A DNA stretch of 64,000 bases from Planctomycetota bacterium (GCA_028281445.1 JANQJW010000049.1:116605-180604), one strand, 5' to 3'; positions 8,772-17,277 are shown, counted from the stretch's first letter. Numbers and translations: made by a program. Notes: a model not told the origin generated them from the letters alone.

Positions 8772-10946
8772 GTGCGATACGCCCTGGGACTTCTCCTGGT
8801 CCTGCTCGTCCCTGCCGCCGCGGCGCGGGCTGCCGAGGACGATCTCGCAGCGCTGCTCGACGGCGTGAAGGCCATCGGCGTTCCCGGCGTGCCCGGCACG
8901 ATCCGTGTGTTCGGGAAGGACGCATTCCCGGTCGTCACGGCAACGATTGGGGAGCAGCCAGGCCCAGTCGTCGCCGCGACGCGGCTCGGCCGCGGTCGTG
9001 TCGTGATGTTCGCGCACAACGGCTACTTCGGGAACCTGTTCACGAAGGCCGGCACCGGCCGGCTGCTCGTCAACGCATGTCGCTGGGCGTCGGGCCGCCG
9101 CAAGGCGATGCGCATCGGCGTACGGGGTCGCGACTCCCTGGTGCCGCACCTCCGCAAGCAGGGCCTCGACGTGACGGCGATCACCGGCACCGACTGGGGC
9201 AGGCTCGAGGTCGACGTGCTGATCTCGCCGATCGCGGATATCAGCGAGAAGGAGATGCGCGCGCTGCGCGCATGGCTGCGCAAGGGGCGCGGGCTCCTGT
9301 GTGGGCTGCCCGGGTGGGGCTGGCAGCAGCTCAACCAAGGCAAGGACCTCGCGACAGAGAACATGGGCAATCGGCTGCTCGCGCCCGCGGGCCTCGTGTG
9401 GGGCGGCGGGACGATCCAGAATCCGAAGGACGGGCTGTTGAAGACGGCCGAGCCGCCGCACCGGTTGACGCACGCGGCGCACGCGCTGGAGGCGCTGCTC
9501 GAGCAGTCCGAGGGACGCGGCCGCCTGAGCAAGAAGGACAGCGCGCTCGCCGTAGCGACCGTGACGCGCTGCATCCGCGACCTGCCGCCGGACGACAAGG
9601 TCTTCCTCCCGCGGGTAGGAAAGCTGCTCAAACACAGCGACGATCCGCGCTTCATTCCGACCCACGATCAGCCTCTGACCGACGAGGCGGGCCTGGGCAA
9701 GCTGCTGCTCACCCTGCAGGTCCAGCGCGACAAGACGTTGCCGGCCGAGAAGATCCGCGCGCATCCGGCGGCCGCAGTCTTTCCCGGTTCGGTGCCCAAG
9801 AGCGCGACGCGCGTGCGCCGCGTCGTGAAGATCGACACAGGCGTGCCGGGCTGGCACAGCACCGGGCTCTACGCACCGCCGGGTGAGTTCCTGTCGGTCA
9901 CGACGCAGGCAACCGACGGCGATCTCTCCGTACGGATTGGCGCGCACAAGGACAGGCTTTGGCACAAGGCGCAGTGGCAACGGGTGCCCGAGATCACGGT
10001 GACCGCGCCCATCGAGAGCGCCACGACACGGGTGGCGAACGCCTTCGGTGGGCTCGTCTACGTCGTCGTGCCGCCGCGTTCGCAGCTCGGCACGGTCAGG
10101 ATCGTCATCGCAGGCGCGGTGGAATCCCCGCTCTTCGTCCTCGGGAAGACGTCGCTCGAGGACTGGCGCTCGAAGATCCGCAACCGCAAGGGGCCGTGGG
10201 CGGAGCTGGCGACGTCGAAGGTCATCATCACCGTGCCGTCGGAGAACGTGCGTGCGCTCGACGATCCCGAAGCGCTCATGACCTGGTGGGACGAGGTGCT
10301 GGACGCGTGCGCGGACCTCGCCACGATCCCGCGCGAGCGCGAACGCCCCGAGCGCTACGTCGCCGACGAGCAGATCAGCGCCGGCTACATGCACGCCGGC
10401 TATCCGATCATGACGCACCTGGACGCCGCGCCGCGCTTCGTTGACTTGAAGAAGCTCTCGACCCAGGGCGACTGGGGCATGTTCCACGAGATGGGGCACA
10501 ACCATCAGCACAAGGACTGGACCTTCGGCGGCACGATCGAGGTCACGTGCAACCTCTTCTCGCTCTACTGCATGGAGGTGAACTGCAGCAAGGGCAAGGG
10601 GCACGGCGCGATGTCGCCCGAGAACATCGCGAAGAACACGGCGCTCTACCGCAAGGGCGGCAGCAAGTTCGAGATGTGGAAGCGCAAGCCGTTCACTGCG
10701 CTGATCATGTACCACCAGATGCAGCAGGCCTTCGGGTGGGACGCTTACAAGAAGGTGTTCGCCGAGTACCGGCAGCTCGCGCCGCACAAGCGCCCGAAGA
10801 ACGACGACCAGAAGCGCGACCAGTGGCTCGTTCGCATGTCGCGCACGGTGGGGAAGAACCTCGGACCGGTCTTCGAGTCCTGGGGCGTGCCCACGTCGGA
10901 GAAGGCGCGGAAGCAGGTTGCAGACCTGCCGGCGTGGATGCCGTAG
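8772..10946 (+). CDS. Secreted M60-family metallopeptidase
   Basis: The 724-residue product begins with GTG and a clear signal peptide (ALGLLLVLLVPAAAARA). The zinc site is HEMGHNHQHKDW at residues 572-583, matching the HExxH plus downstream pattern of the enhancin/M60 gluzincins, with a further Glu expected in IEVTCNL. M60 enzymes cleave glycoproteins, including mucin-like substrates, outside the cell. Residues 25-300 form a separate domain with HNGYFGN and GWGWQQL segments; it resembles the N-terminal amidotransferase-like part of some M60 proteins, which is a weak call. No Shine-Dalgarno precedes the GTG; a TAGGCT hexamer ends 8 nt before it. Its TAG stop lies inside the left end of a 180-bp inverted-repeat element. 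Confidence 0.88.
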   Translation: MRYALGLLLVLLVPAAAARAAEDDLAALLDGVKAIGVPGVPGTIRVFGKDAFPVVTATIGEQPGPVVAATRLGRGRVVMFAHNGYFGNLFTKAGTGRLLVNACRWASGRRKAMRIGVRGRDSLVPHLRKQGLDVTAITGTDWGRLEVDVLISPIADISEKEMRALRAWLRKGRGLLCGLPGWGWQQLNQGKDLATENMGNRLLAPAGLVWGGGTIQNPKDGLLKTAEPPHRLTHAAHALEALLEQSEGRGRLSKKDSALAVATVTRCIRDLPPDDKVFLPRVGKLLKHSDDPRFIPTHDQPLTDEAGLGKLLLTLQVQRDKTLPAEKIRAHPAAAVFPGSVPKSATRVRRVVKIDTGVPGWHSTGLYAPPGEFLSVTTQATDGDLSVRIGAHKDRLWHKAQWQRVPEITVTAPIESATTRVANAFGGLVYVVVPPRSQLGTVRIVIAGAVESPLFVLGKTSLEDWRSKIRNRKGPWAELATSKVIITVPSENVRALDDPEALMTWWDEVLDACADLATIPRERERPERYVADEQISAGYMHAGYPIMTHLDAAPRFVDLKKLSTQGDWGMFHEMGHNHQHKDWTFGGTIEVTCNLFSLYCMEVNCSKGKGHGAMSPENIAKNTALYRKGGSKFEMWKRKPFTALIMYHQMQQAFGWDAYKKVFAEYRQLAPHKRPKNDDQKRDQWLVRMSRTVGKNLGPVFESWGVPTSEKARKQVADLPAWMP

Positions 10947-11123
10947 GGGCGACCCTTGTGGTCGCCTCATCCGTTGCGCGGCGTCGTGGAGGATCCCTGT
11001 AGGGGCGGGCCTTGTGCCCGCCCGCAAGCCTGAGTGGACACGGGCGCCCACAAGGGGCGCCCAGACGGGGACCGGCGCGATTCGCGAAACGCGCCGTGGG
11101 GCGACCACAAGGGTCGCCCCTAC
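10943..11123. repeat. 180-bp inverted-repeat element, copy 1
   Basis: This element of 181 bp has perfect terminal inverted repeats of at least 24 bp, beginning GTAGGGGCGACCCTTGTGGT at the left and reading the same from the right. Inside are two more hairpins of the same design (about 10999-11025 and 11042-11062), each a GC stem around a CCTTG/CAAGG core. The second copy at 22.4 kb has the same length and shares internal segments such as CATCCGTTG and GGATCCCTGTAGGGG. It contains no gene and looks like a MITE or REP-type element. It sits between two convergent genes and supplies both TAG stop codons. It could also act as a two-way terminator. Confidence 0.85.
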
Positions 11124-12019
11124 AACCCGAAGACGCGTTCCATGCGCGCCGCGATGTCCTTGAGCCGCGCTTCGTCCCCGCCGCGGACCTCCGCGGTCGC
11201 CCAGCCCCCGTAGCCGACGTCGTCCAGGGCCTTCACGACGTCAGCCCAGCCCGAGTCGCCGTCGCCGATCTTCGCGCCGAAGCCCGCGTAGAGCCCCTCG
11301 TCGTTGCGCTTCTTCCGGCTGAAGTCCTTGATGTCGAGCTTGAGGATGCGCTTGCCCAGGATCCGGATCCACTGCTCCGGCCAGCCGTAGTTGACGACGT
11401 TGCCGACGTCGAAGTACCAGCCGATCCACTTGCTCTCGAACTGATCGACGTAGCGCCGCGCTTCCAAGGGGCTGAGGAGGAAGTGGTTCCACACGTTCTC
11501 GATGGCGATGGCGACGCGCAGCTCCGTGGCCAGCGGCAGGACCTTCCGGATCTCCGCGCTCGAGCGCTTCCACGCATCGGCGTAAGACACCTTCTTGTTG
11601 ACGACCGCCGGCACCAGCAGCACGGTCGAACCGCCGTAGCGCTTGCACTGATACAAGGCGGTCTCGAGCGCCTTGCGTCCCTTCTCACGGCGCTTCGGGT
11701 CCGGGTCGGAGAGATGGTGCTTCCAGTGCACCGAGTCGACGACGCCGTGGATCGGGAGGGCGGTGCGGTCGCGTGCGCGTAGCACCTCGTTCTCGTCGAG
11801 GTCACTCGGACTGTCGAGCTCGATGCCGTCGAAGCCCAGCTTCTTGACGAGCTTGAACTTTGCGAGCACGTCGGCGCCCGCGCCCACCATGCCATACTTC
11901 ACGGCCTTCAGGAGTCTGCGCTTGGGCTTCGCATCTTCCGCACGTGACGATCGAGAGAGTGCCAGCGCTCCGAGCGCTGCGGCGCTGCCTGCAAGGAAGT
12001 CCCGGCGGTCCATCGTCAT
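11120..12019 (-). CDS. Tat-exported sugar phosphate isomerase/epimerase-like protein
   Basis: The product of about 299 residues begins with a twin-arginine signal (MDRRDFLAGSAAALGALAL), then a TIM-barrel of the xylose isomerase/AP endonuclease 2 type. Helpful segments are GFDGIELDSP, ENVWNHF, YFDVGNVVNYGWPEQWI and TAEVRGGDE, which carry the acidic and His metal ligands of this fold. Members isomerise or epimerise sugars; the real substrate here is unknown. The ATG at 12019 has AGGGAGAG just upstream; an ATG at 12013 is also possible. The start codon overlaps that of the divergent ApbE gene in a shared CATG. The TAG stop is part of the right end of the 180-bp element. Confidence 0.85.
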   Translation of the reverse strand: MTMDRRDFLAGSAAALGALALSRSSRAEDAKPKRRLLKAVKYGMVGAGADVLAKFKLVKKLGFDGIELDSPSDLDENEVLRARDRTALPIHGVVDSVHWKHHLSDPDPKRREKGRKALETALYQCKRYGGSTVLLVPAVVNKKVSYADAWKRSSAEIRKVLPLATELRVAIAIENVWNHFLLSPLEARRYVDQFESKWIGWYFDVGNVVNYGWPEQWIRILGKRILKLDIKDFSRKKRNDEGLYAGFGAKIGDGDSGWADVVKALDDVGYGGWATAEVRGGDEARLKDIAARMERVFGL

Positions 12020-12932
12020 GGTTCTCTCCCTTGCGCTCTGCGCGTTCGGCTGCGGCAAGCAGCCGGATCCCTCTCTGCAGCGCTTCGAGGCAAGTCGCGT
12101 CATCATGGGAACGACGGCGCGCGTCGTACTCTATGCCAAGGACGAAGCCGCCGCGCGCGAGGGGTTCGACAAGGCGTTTCAGGCCTTGGAATTCGTGGAC
12201 CATGCCCTGAGCGACTACCGCGAAGATGGGGCGGTCGCCGCGACACTCGCGAAGGGCAGCGGCAGGCACACAACGAATAGGTACCTCATCGCCGCGTTGC
12301 ATCAGGCGCAGCGTATCCACGACATGACGTCCGGCGCCTTCGATGTCACGATCGGTCCGGTCGTTGCCCTCTGGCGAGAGAACCGCGTGCCCACCGACGA
12401 CGAGATCGCTGCGGCGCGGGCGCGAATGGGGGGCTTCGTCGTGCACTCGCAGCTCGAACTCGAGTTGCTCGGCGACGACATGCGCTTCGACTTCGGGGGT
12501 ATCGGGAAGGGCTTCGGTGCCGAGATCGCGCTCAGTGCCCTCGACCGCCGGGGCATCGACCGAGCGCTGGTCGACATTGGCGGCGATATCGCTTTGGGGC
12601 GGCCGCCGCCGGGTCAGTCCGGGTGGGTCGTGGTGGTTGCCGACCGACGCGTCGAGCTCAGGGAGTGCGGTGTCGCGGCCTCTGGAACCGCGGAGCGCGG
12701 CGCTCACATCCTCGATCCACGAACCGGCCGCCCCGTCACGCACGGCCACGCGGTGTGGGTCGTCGCAAGCGACGCGCTCGACGCCGATGCCCTCGCGTCG
12801 GCCTACAGCGTCATGACGCGCGACGAAGCCGTCGCGCACGCCAATGGCATCGATGATGTGCACGTCGTGCTCGAATGGGAGGAAGACGGCAAGCGCCGGC
12901 GTCGGACCTCGGCCGGCTTTCCGGGCCCGTAG
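12018..12932 (+). CDS. apbE: FAD:protein FMN transferase (ApbE)
   Basis: The product of about 304 residues matches ApbE across its length: FMGT-like IMGTTARVVLYA, ALSDYREDG, SGAFDVTIGPVVALWR, DFGGIGKGFGAE and VDIGGDIALG, followed by ERGAHILDPRTGRP and the Asp/Thr-rich metal site region. ApbE transfers FMN from FAD to Thr/Ser of exported redox proteins such as Rnf/Nqr subunits. The N-terminus is hydrophobic and ends in FGCG, so it may be a lipoprotein, though the lipobox is imperfect. No Shine-Dalgarno is close to the ATG at 12018. The start overlaps the divergent isomerase start, so its promoter must lie inside that gene. No obvious FMN-acceptor protein is nearby. Confidence 0.9.
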   Translation: MVLSLALCAFGCGKQPDPSLQRFEASRVIMGTTARVVLYAKDEAAAREGFDKAFQALEFVDHALSDYREDGAVAATLAKGSGRHTTNRYLIAALHQAQRIHDMTSGAFDVTIGPVVALWRENRVPTDDEIAAARARMGGFVVHSQLELELLGDDMRFDFGGIGKGFGAEIALSALDRRGIDRALVDIGGDIALGRPPPGQSGWVVVVADRRVELRECGVAASGTAERGAHILDPRTGRPVTHGHAVWVVASDALDADALASAYSVMTRDEAVAHANGIDDVHVVLEWEEDGKRRRRTSAGFPGP

Positions 12933-12970
12933 GCCCCGCGTATTGTGGCGCCGTGGTGCCATGTGGCAAC

Positions 12971-12976
12971 GGAGGT
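12971..12976 (+). promoter_or_regulatory. Shine-Dalgarno that fixes a TTG start
   Basis: GGAGGT lies 6 nt before TTG at 12983 and is the only good ribosome-binding site near the start of the AAA ATPase gene. Earlier in-frame starts (an ATG at 12875, a GTG at about 12953) lack one, and the first lies inside apbE. Confidence 0.7.
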
Positions 12977-12982
12977 GACGAC

Positions 12983-14323
12983 TTGGCGAAGAAGGACTGG
13001 ATCTACACGCTGTTGAACGCGCACTTCGGAGATCTCAGCGATCTCGCGATCACGGGGCGCACCTTTCCGTTCCGCATGCGCGCCGACATTCAGCGTGCGA
13101 TCGACCAAATGCTCACCGCGAACGAGCAGGTGGCGCTCTTCTGCAGCGTCCACCAGGAATACGCACACGAGGGCTACGCGTTCCAAGGGCTGCTTGTCGC
13201 CGACCGGCGTTCGCCCATCGTCCAGGTTGCCCCGCGGTATGAAGAGATGGACATCGGCGAGGCGCAGCCGCTGCGTTGCCTCGTCAACGGGCTCTGGCTG
13301 CTAGCGAACGGCGACGAGCGTCATGCCGTCTTGCTCACGCCGGCCATGCAGCACGGTTGCGCGTCCGGCCTCGAGATCCAGCTTGCGACCCGCGGTGGTG
13401 AGGACGGTGTGCGCTGGACGCAGCGGATCTTCAAGGCGCTCGAGGAGGCCGTGTCTCAGTCGGCCTGCTACCGGAGCAAGATCCTGTCTTTGGAGCAGCC
13501 GCCACGTTTCGGTGGCGAGTCCGGCGGCCTCACCGTGCACGAGTTGCGGCCCGTGGCGCGCGACGAGGTGATCCTCCCTGCCACGACCGTTGCGTTGCTC
13601 GAACGCAATGTGATCGGGTTCCTGCGCCAGCGTCCGCGCCTGCGCGAGCTCGGCCTGCCGACCAAGAAGGGCCTGCTCTTCTACGGCCCGCCCGGAACCG
13701 GCAAGACGCACACGATCCACTACCTGGCCTCGGCGCTCGAGGAGCACACGACGTTTCTCGTTTCTGCCGAGCAGGTCGGGCTCATCGACGAGTACATGGC
13801 GCTCGCGCGGCTGCTCCAGCCGAGCGTCGTTGTCATCGAAGACGTCGACCTGATCGCGCGCGACCGCGCCCGCATGCGCAACCCCGTCGAGGAGGTGATG
13901 CTCAACAAGCTGCTGAACCAGATGGACGGCCTGCAGCGGGACGCGGACGTGCTCTTCATCCTCACGACGAACCGGCCCGAGTCATTGGAGGCCGCGCTTG
14001 CTTCGCGGCCCGGGCGCATCGACCAGGCCATCGAGTTCCCGCTGCCCGACGACGCCTCGCGCGGCAAGCTGCTCGACCTCTACGCCTGCGGCATGCAGCT
14101 CGACGACGCCTTCAAGGCCTCGGCCGTGAAGCGCACGGAGAACGTCAGCGCCGCGTTCATCAAGGAGCTGATGCGTCGCACAGCCCAATTCCTGCTCGAG
14201 CGCGGGGGCGCGGACGCCCCGAGTGTCGGCGACCTGGATCAGGCGCTCGACGAACTGCTCTTCAGCGGCGGGTCCTTGAACCGCACCCTGCTCGGCGCCC
14301 ACGCCGACGGCCCCGAGGCCTAG
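12983..14323 (+). CDS. AAA-family ATPase
   Basis: The 446-residue product (TTG start with GGAGGT upstream) has a C-terminal AAA domain like those of FtsH and Cdc48. The Walker A GPPGTGKT is at residues 235-242, Walker B VVVIEDVDLIARD near 282-294, then the second region of homology with TNRPESLEAALASRPGRIDQAIEFPLP, which includes the arginine finger area. The first 200 residues are a different domain with no family I recognise. No protease domain or transmembrane segment is visible, so this is not FtsH. It may be a substrate-remodelling ATPase. It overlaps the end of the convergent FGE-like gene by 4 bp. Confidence 0.85.
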   Translation: MAKKDWIYTLLNAHFGDLSDLAITGRTFPFRMRADIQRAIDQMLTANEQVALFCSVHQEYAHEGYAFQGLLVADRRSPIVQVAPRYEEMDIGEAQPLRCLVNGLWLLANGDERHAVLLTPAMQHGCASGLEIQLATRGGEDGVRWTQRIFKALEEAVSQSACYRSKILSLEQPPRFGGESGGLTVHELRPVARDEVILPATTVALLERNVIGFLRQRPRLRELGLPTKKGLLFYGPPGTGKTHTIHYLASALEEHTTFLVSAEQVGLIDEYMALARLLQPSVVVIEDVDLIARDRARMRNPVEEVMLNKLLNQMDGLQRDADVLFILTTNRPESLEAALASRPGRIDQAIEFPLPDDASRGKLLDLYACGMQLDDAFKASAVKRTENVSAAFIKELMRRTAQFLLERGGADAPSVGDLDQALDELLFSGGSLNRTLLGAHADGPEA

Positions 14324-15051
14324 CGCGAGACGGAACGCGCGACGCGAAAGCCCACATACGGCCCGTCGGCGAGCCACCAGATGCTGCGGGGGCGCTGCGG
14401 ATCGCTGTCGTTCCACGCCTCCTCGGGGCACGCCTTGCGCGCATCGCACGTGCACTGATCCGCCGGATCGTTCCAGCAACCCCCGCGCATCACGGGGCGC
14501 GGGTCGTCCTTCGAGAACGGACCGCTGCAGTACTCCCAGGCATTGCCGAGCATGTCGACGATGGCGGGTCCCGCCGACGTCTCGCGTGTCTTGCCCTCGC
14601 TGTCCGTCTTCGTCCACGCCGCTCCGGTGTTCATGGCACACGCCGCTTCCCACTCGGCTTCGGTCGGCAAACGGTACGTCTTCCCGGTCATGTTCGAGAG
14701 CCACTCGCAGTAGCGCTCGGCGGCCTGACGCTTGATGCCGACGCACGGCCGCTTGCCGCGACCCCAGCCCTTGTCGTGGGGGAGGTACGAGGGCGAGGGC
14801 CGCGCAATGGCATCGGCCCCCTCCGGCACGTCCTTCTCGAGGTAGTAGGCCTCGTACTCGTTCCACGTCACCTCGGTACGGCCGATCCAGAAATCCCCCG
14901 GCACCACGAAGATCATGTCGAACCGCACGTCCGAGCTCGGAATGGACTCGGTGTAGTACGTCGGCCCGGGGTCGCTCGTCACCTCGGCGTCGTCCTCGCC
15001 GCAGCCCGCGAGGAGTCCCAGCAAGACCAGGATGGCGATCCGCGCGCTCAG
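14320..15051 (-). CDS. FGE/SUMF1-like lipoprotein
   Basis: The mature part matches the formylglycine-generating enzyme (sulfatase-modifying factor) fold: VVPGDFWIGRTEVTWNEYEAY, GIKRQAAERYCEWLS, YRLPTEAEWEAA, IVDMLGNAWEYC, RGGCWNDP and VGFRVARSV. Family members oxidise a Cys of sulfatases or, more often when exported, do something else with a similar lectin-like fold. A perfect lipobox LAGC follows a hydrophobic run. The start is uncertain: the hydrophobic signal lines up with a CTG at 15051 that overlaps the TGA of the upstream oxidoreductase (CTGA); the next in-frame ATG is at 15150, inside that gene. The overlap suggests coupled translation. No sulfatase is near. Confidence 0.85.
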   Translation of the reverse strand: MSARIAILVLLGLLAGCGEDDAEVTSDPGPTYYTESIPSSDVRFDMIFVVPGDFWIGRTEVTWNEYEAYYLEKDVPEGADAIARPSPSYLPHDKGWGRGKRPCVGIKRQAAERYCEWLSNMTGKTYRLPTEAEWEAACAMNTGAAWTKTDSEGKTRETSAGPAIVDMLGNAWEYCSGPFSKDDPRPVMRGGCWNDPADQCTCDARKACPEEAWNDSDPQRPRSIWWLADGPYVGFRVARSVSR

Positions 15052-16310
15052 CGCTTCTGTCCCGGCAGCGGTACGGGGCGCATGTCGGCTGGCCCGAACG
15101 CGATGTCGTCCTTCATCAGCGTGAGGTCGGACGCCATGATCTTGTCCCACTCGACGACCTCACCCGTGTACGCCGCCTCGCGGCCCATGATCGCGGTCAT
15201 CGTGCTCTCGGCGACCTGCTTCGTCATGTTGAGCGGCGTGCCGGCGCGGATGCTGTCGATCAGGTCCTTGTGTTCCTGGCGGTAGGCGTGGCCGATGTTC
15301 TTGCCGCCGGTGTACGTCCACGCGTTCTCGCCCTCGATGACTCCGGTGTAGGGCGCGGCCGTTCCCTTCGTGCCCTGGAAGTGCGCGCCGACGTGCTGGG
15401 CGGCGCCCGGGAAGTGGCGCGCCATGCTCATGACGTGCTTGCCGTCCGGGTACTCGTAGTCCACGGCGAAGTGGTCGTAGATGTTGCCGAACTTCTTGTC
15501 GGTCCGGACGAGACGTCCGCCGACCGCGACGGCCTTCACGGGATGGCTTCCCATGACCCAGTCTGTGACGTCGATCGTGTGGATGTGCTGCTCGACGAAG
15601 TGATCGCCCGAGAGCCATGTGAAGTAGTACCAGTTGCGGAGCTGGTACTCCATCTCGCTCCAGTCGTCCTTGCGTCCGCGGTGCCACGCGCCGCCGACGT
15701 TGTAGTACGCGCGCCCCGCCATGACCTCGCCGATGGCGCCCTCCTCCACGCGATCGATCGTCTGGAGGAACTTCTCGTGATGGCGGTACTGCGTGCCCGA
15801 GATGATTCCGAGGTTCTTCCCCTTGGCCTTCTCGCCCGCAGCGAGGATGCGGCGCACGCCCGGCGGGTCGACAGCAACCGGCTTCTCCATGAAGACGTGC
15901 TTGCCCGCGTCGACTGCGGTTTCCACGTGCAGCGGGCGGAACCCCGGCGGCGTCGTGAGCAGGACGAGGTCGACGTCGCTGTCGATGACCCGCTTGTAGG
16001 CGTCAAAGCCCACATGGCAGCGCCCCTCCTCGACCTTGAAGCCATTGTGCTTCTTGCCGGCCAGGTAGTCCTTGCTGCTCTTCAGGCGGTCCGGAAAGAG
16101 GTCGCCCATCGCGACGAGGTGCACGTTGGGGCCGGCCTTCATGCAGTCTTCGGCCGCACCCGTGCCGCGCCCCCCGCAACCGATCAGGCCGACCTTGAGC
16201 GGCGGCGGGTCCTCGTCGGCGAACGCGCCCGGCGCGAGCGCGGCGGCGGCCGCCATCGCGGTGGTGGTCCTGACGAAGTCCCTGCGTGTCAGCCCGCTCT
16301 GATCGCTCAT
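15048..16310 (-). CDS. Tat-exported Gfo/Idh/MocA family oxidoreductase
   Basis: The 420-residue product starts MSDQSGLTRRDFVRTTTAMA, a twin-arginine signal, followed by a Rossmann fold with GLIGCGGRGTGAAED as the dinucleotide-binding glycine motif. EKPVAVDP contains the family's conserved EKP lysine, and DHFVEQHIHTIDVTDW lies in the substrate domain. Such enzymes oxidise or reduce sugars and related compounds using NAD(P); exported Tat members are common in Planctomycetota and act in the periplasm with a cofactor bound before export. GGAG lies about 10 nt before the ATG. The stop overlaps the start area of the FGE-like lipoprotein gene, so the two are one operon. Confidence 0.92.
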   Translation of the reverse strand: MSDQSGLTRRDFVRTTTAMAAAAALAPGAFADEDPPPLKVGLIGCGGRGTGAAEDCMKAGPNVHLVAMGDLFPDRLKSSKDYLAGKKHNGFKVEEGRCHVGFDAYKRVIDSDVDLVLLTTPPGFRPLHVETAVDAGKHVFMEKPVAVDPPGVRRILAAGEKAKGKNLGIISGTQYRHHEKFLQTIDRVEEGAIGEVMAGRAYYNVGGAWHRGRKDDWSEMEYQLRNWYYFTWLSGDHFVEQHIHTIDVTDWVMGSHPVKAVAVGGRLVRTDKKFGNIYDHFAVDYEYPDGKHVMSMARHFPGAAQHVGAHFQGTKGTAAPYTGVIEGENAWTYTGGKNIGHAYRQEHKDLIDSIRAGTPLNMTKQVAESTMTAIMGREAAYTGEVVEWDKIMASDLTLMKDDIAFGPADMRPVPLPGQKR

Positions 16311-16397
16311 TGGTTTGCACTCCTGCCCGGCCGCCGGATGATAGCGCCTCGAAGGCTGTCGCGTGGACCGGGCGTGGCGCCGCTGTGGAGGAGCCCC

Positions 16398-16895
16398 ATG
16401 TTGCGTACTGTCCTCGTTCTTGTCGTTGCCGGTCTGCTGTCCGCGTGCTCCAGCACGGTCCAGGCCTACGGCGGCGCTGCGCGGCCCGACAACCAGGTCG
16501 CGACGATCATCCCCGAGAACTCGTGGAATCGAGCGCGCACGAGCATCGCGCCCACGGGCACGGGCGAGATCCAGGCGCGTGTCGCGAACCAGAGGCTCTC
16601 CTTGCTCAAGAGCCAGTTCACGGTGCTTCCGGGGCAGCACAATCTGCTGGTCGTCTACCGCAACGACAACACGCCGTACAAGGACTACGAGCTGCAGACG
16701 CGGCCGGTGACCCTGGCCCTCAACGCCCAAGCCGGCCGGACGTACGCGATTCGTGCGCAGCCCAACTACGTGAAGGATCGCATCGACGTGCGCATCTTCG
16801 CCGTCGATGTCGGCAGCCGCCAGACGGTGGCCCAGGTCCAGGTACCGCAGAGCCACATCCACATGGATGACGGCGCGACAGACATCATCGACTGA
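16398..16895 (+). CDS. Small lipoprotein of unknown function
   Basis: The 165-residue product has a lipoprotein signal (LVLVVAGLLSAC, lipobox LSAC). The mature part is predicted mostly beta, with VLPGQHNLLVVYRND and LNAQAGRTYAIRAQPN segments, a pattern seen in lipoproteins that carry a small beta-sandwich similar to PEGA-like or YccT-like domains. This resemblance is only by pattern. The ATG has GGAGGAG 4 nt upstream. It is divergent from the oxidoreductase operon, with 87 bp between the starts. Confidence 0.8.
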   Translation: MLRTVLVLVVAGLLSACSSTVQAYGGAARPDNQVATIIPENSWNRARTSIAPTGTGEIQARVANQRLSLLKSQFTVLPGQHNLLVVYRNDNTPYKDYELQTRPVTLALNAQAGRTYAIRAQPNYVKDRIDVRIFAVDVGSRQTVAQVQVPQSHIHMDDGATDIID

Positions 16896-17116
16896 TCGGC
16901 CTGGTCCCCGTGCCCGGATGACCGGGACGTGACGCCTTCGGATTTGCTGCGCGGACGGGCCCCCGCCGACCCGTAGACTCCAAGCAGCCGCGGCCAGGGC
17001 GCCTGCGCGCGCCTTCGAGGCCGCGACCTGTCTTCCCGACGGGGGGACAGCCATTGAGGCCTGTAGGGAGTCGCGAACCTGATGATCAGCAAGCCTGGTC
17101 CGGGGACTCCTGAGCG
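16896..17116. other. Gene-free stretch before the candidate small RNA
   Basis: I find no supported coding region here. Long open frames on the minus strand read into the convergent lipoprotein gene and have no start signal or family. A TAGACT hexamer at about 16975-16980 is a possible -10 element for transcription toward the candidate RNA downstream. Confidence 0.4.
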
Positions 17117-17270
17117 AAAGGAGGTGATCGATGGGTAGATGTGCTTTATGGAGGCCGTCGACCTAGGACGACCGACGGGCCGCACCTTCAACGGCCTCTT
17201 GAAGACACAAGATCTCACGACAGCGTGAGATCTCCGGGCGAGCTCCCACAGCCGGGGGCTCGCCCCTTTC
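17117..17270 (+). ncRNA. Candidate small RNA or leader with perfect anti-SD complement
   Basis: AAAGGAGGTGATC at 17117-17129 is a 13-nt perfect complement to the usual 3' end of 16S rRNA. It is followed 1 nt later by ATG and an 11-codon frame (MGRCALWRPST). A second overlapping frame of 26 codons starts at 17148 and ends at 17228. Downstream are a perfect 9-bp hairpin (17211-17232, loop ACAG) and a 12-bp GC-rich hairpin (17236-17265, one G-U pair) followed by CTTTC, terminator-like but with a weak U-run. It could be a small RNA that binds 30S subunits, a leader peptide, or the remnant of a gene start. Nothing shows it is expressed. Confidence 0.4.
17236..17270 (+). terminator. Terminator-like hairpin
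   Basis: GGGCGAGCTCCC pairs with GGGGGCTCGCCC across a 6-nt loop (ACAGCC), followed by CTTTC. The stem is strong but the U-run is short. Confidence 0.45.
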
Positions 17271-17277
17271 AATTCAA

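Noticed and set aside
16311..17054. Upstream extension of the Gfo/Idh oxidoreductase frame
   Set aside because: It reads through the divergent lipoprotein gene; the twin-arginine signal at 16310 marks the true start.
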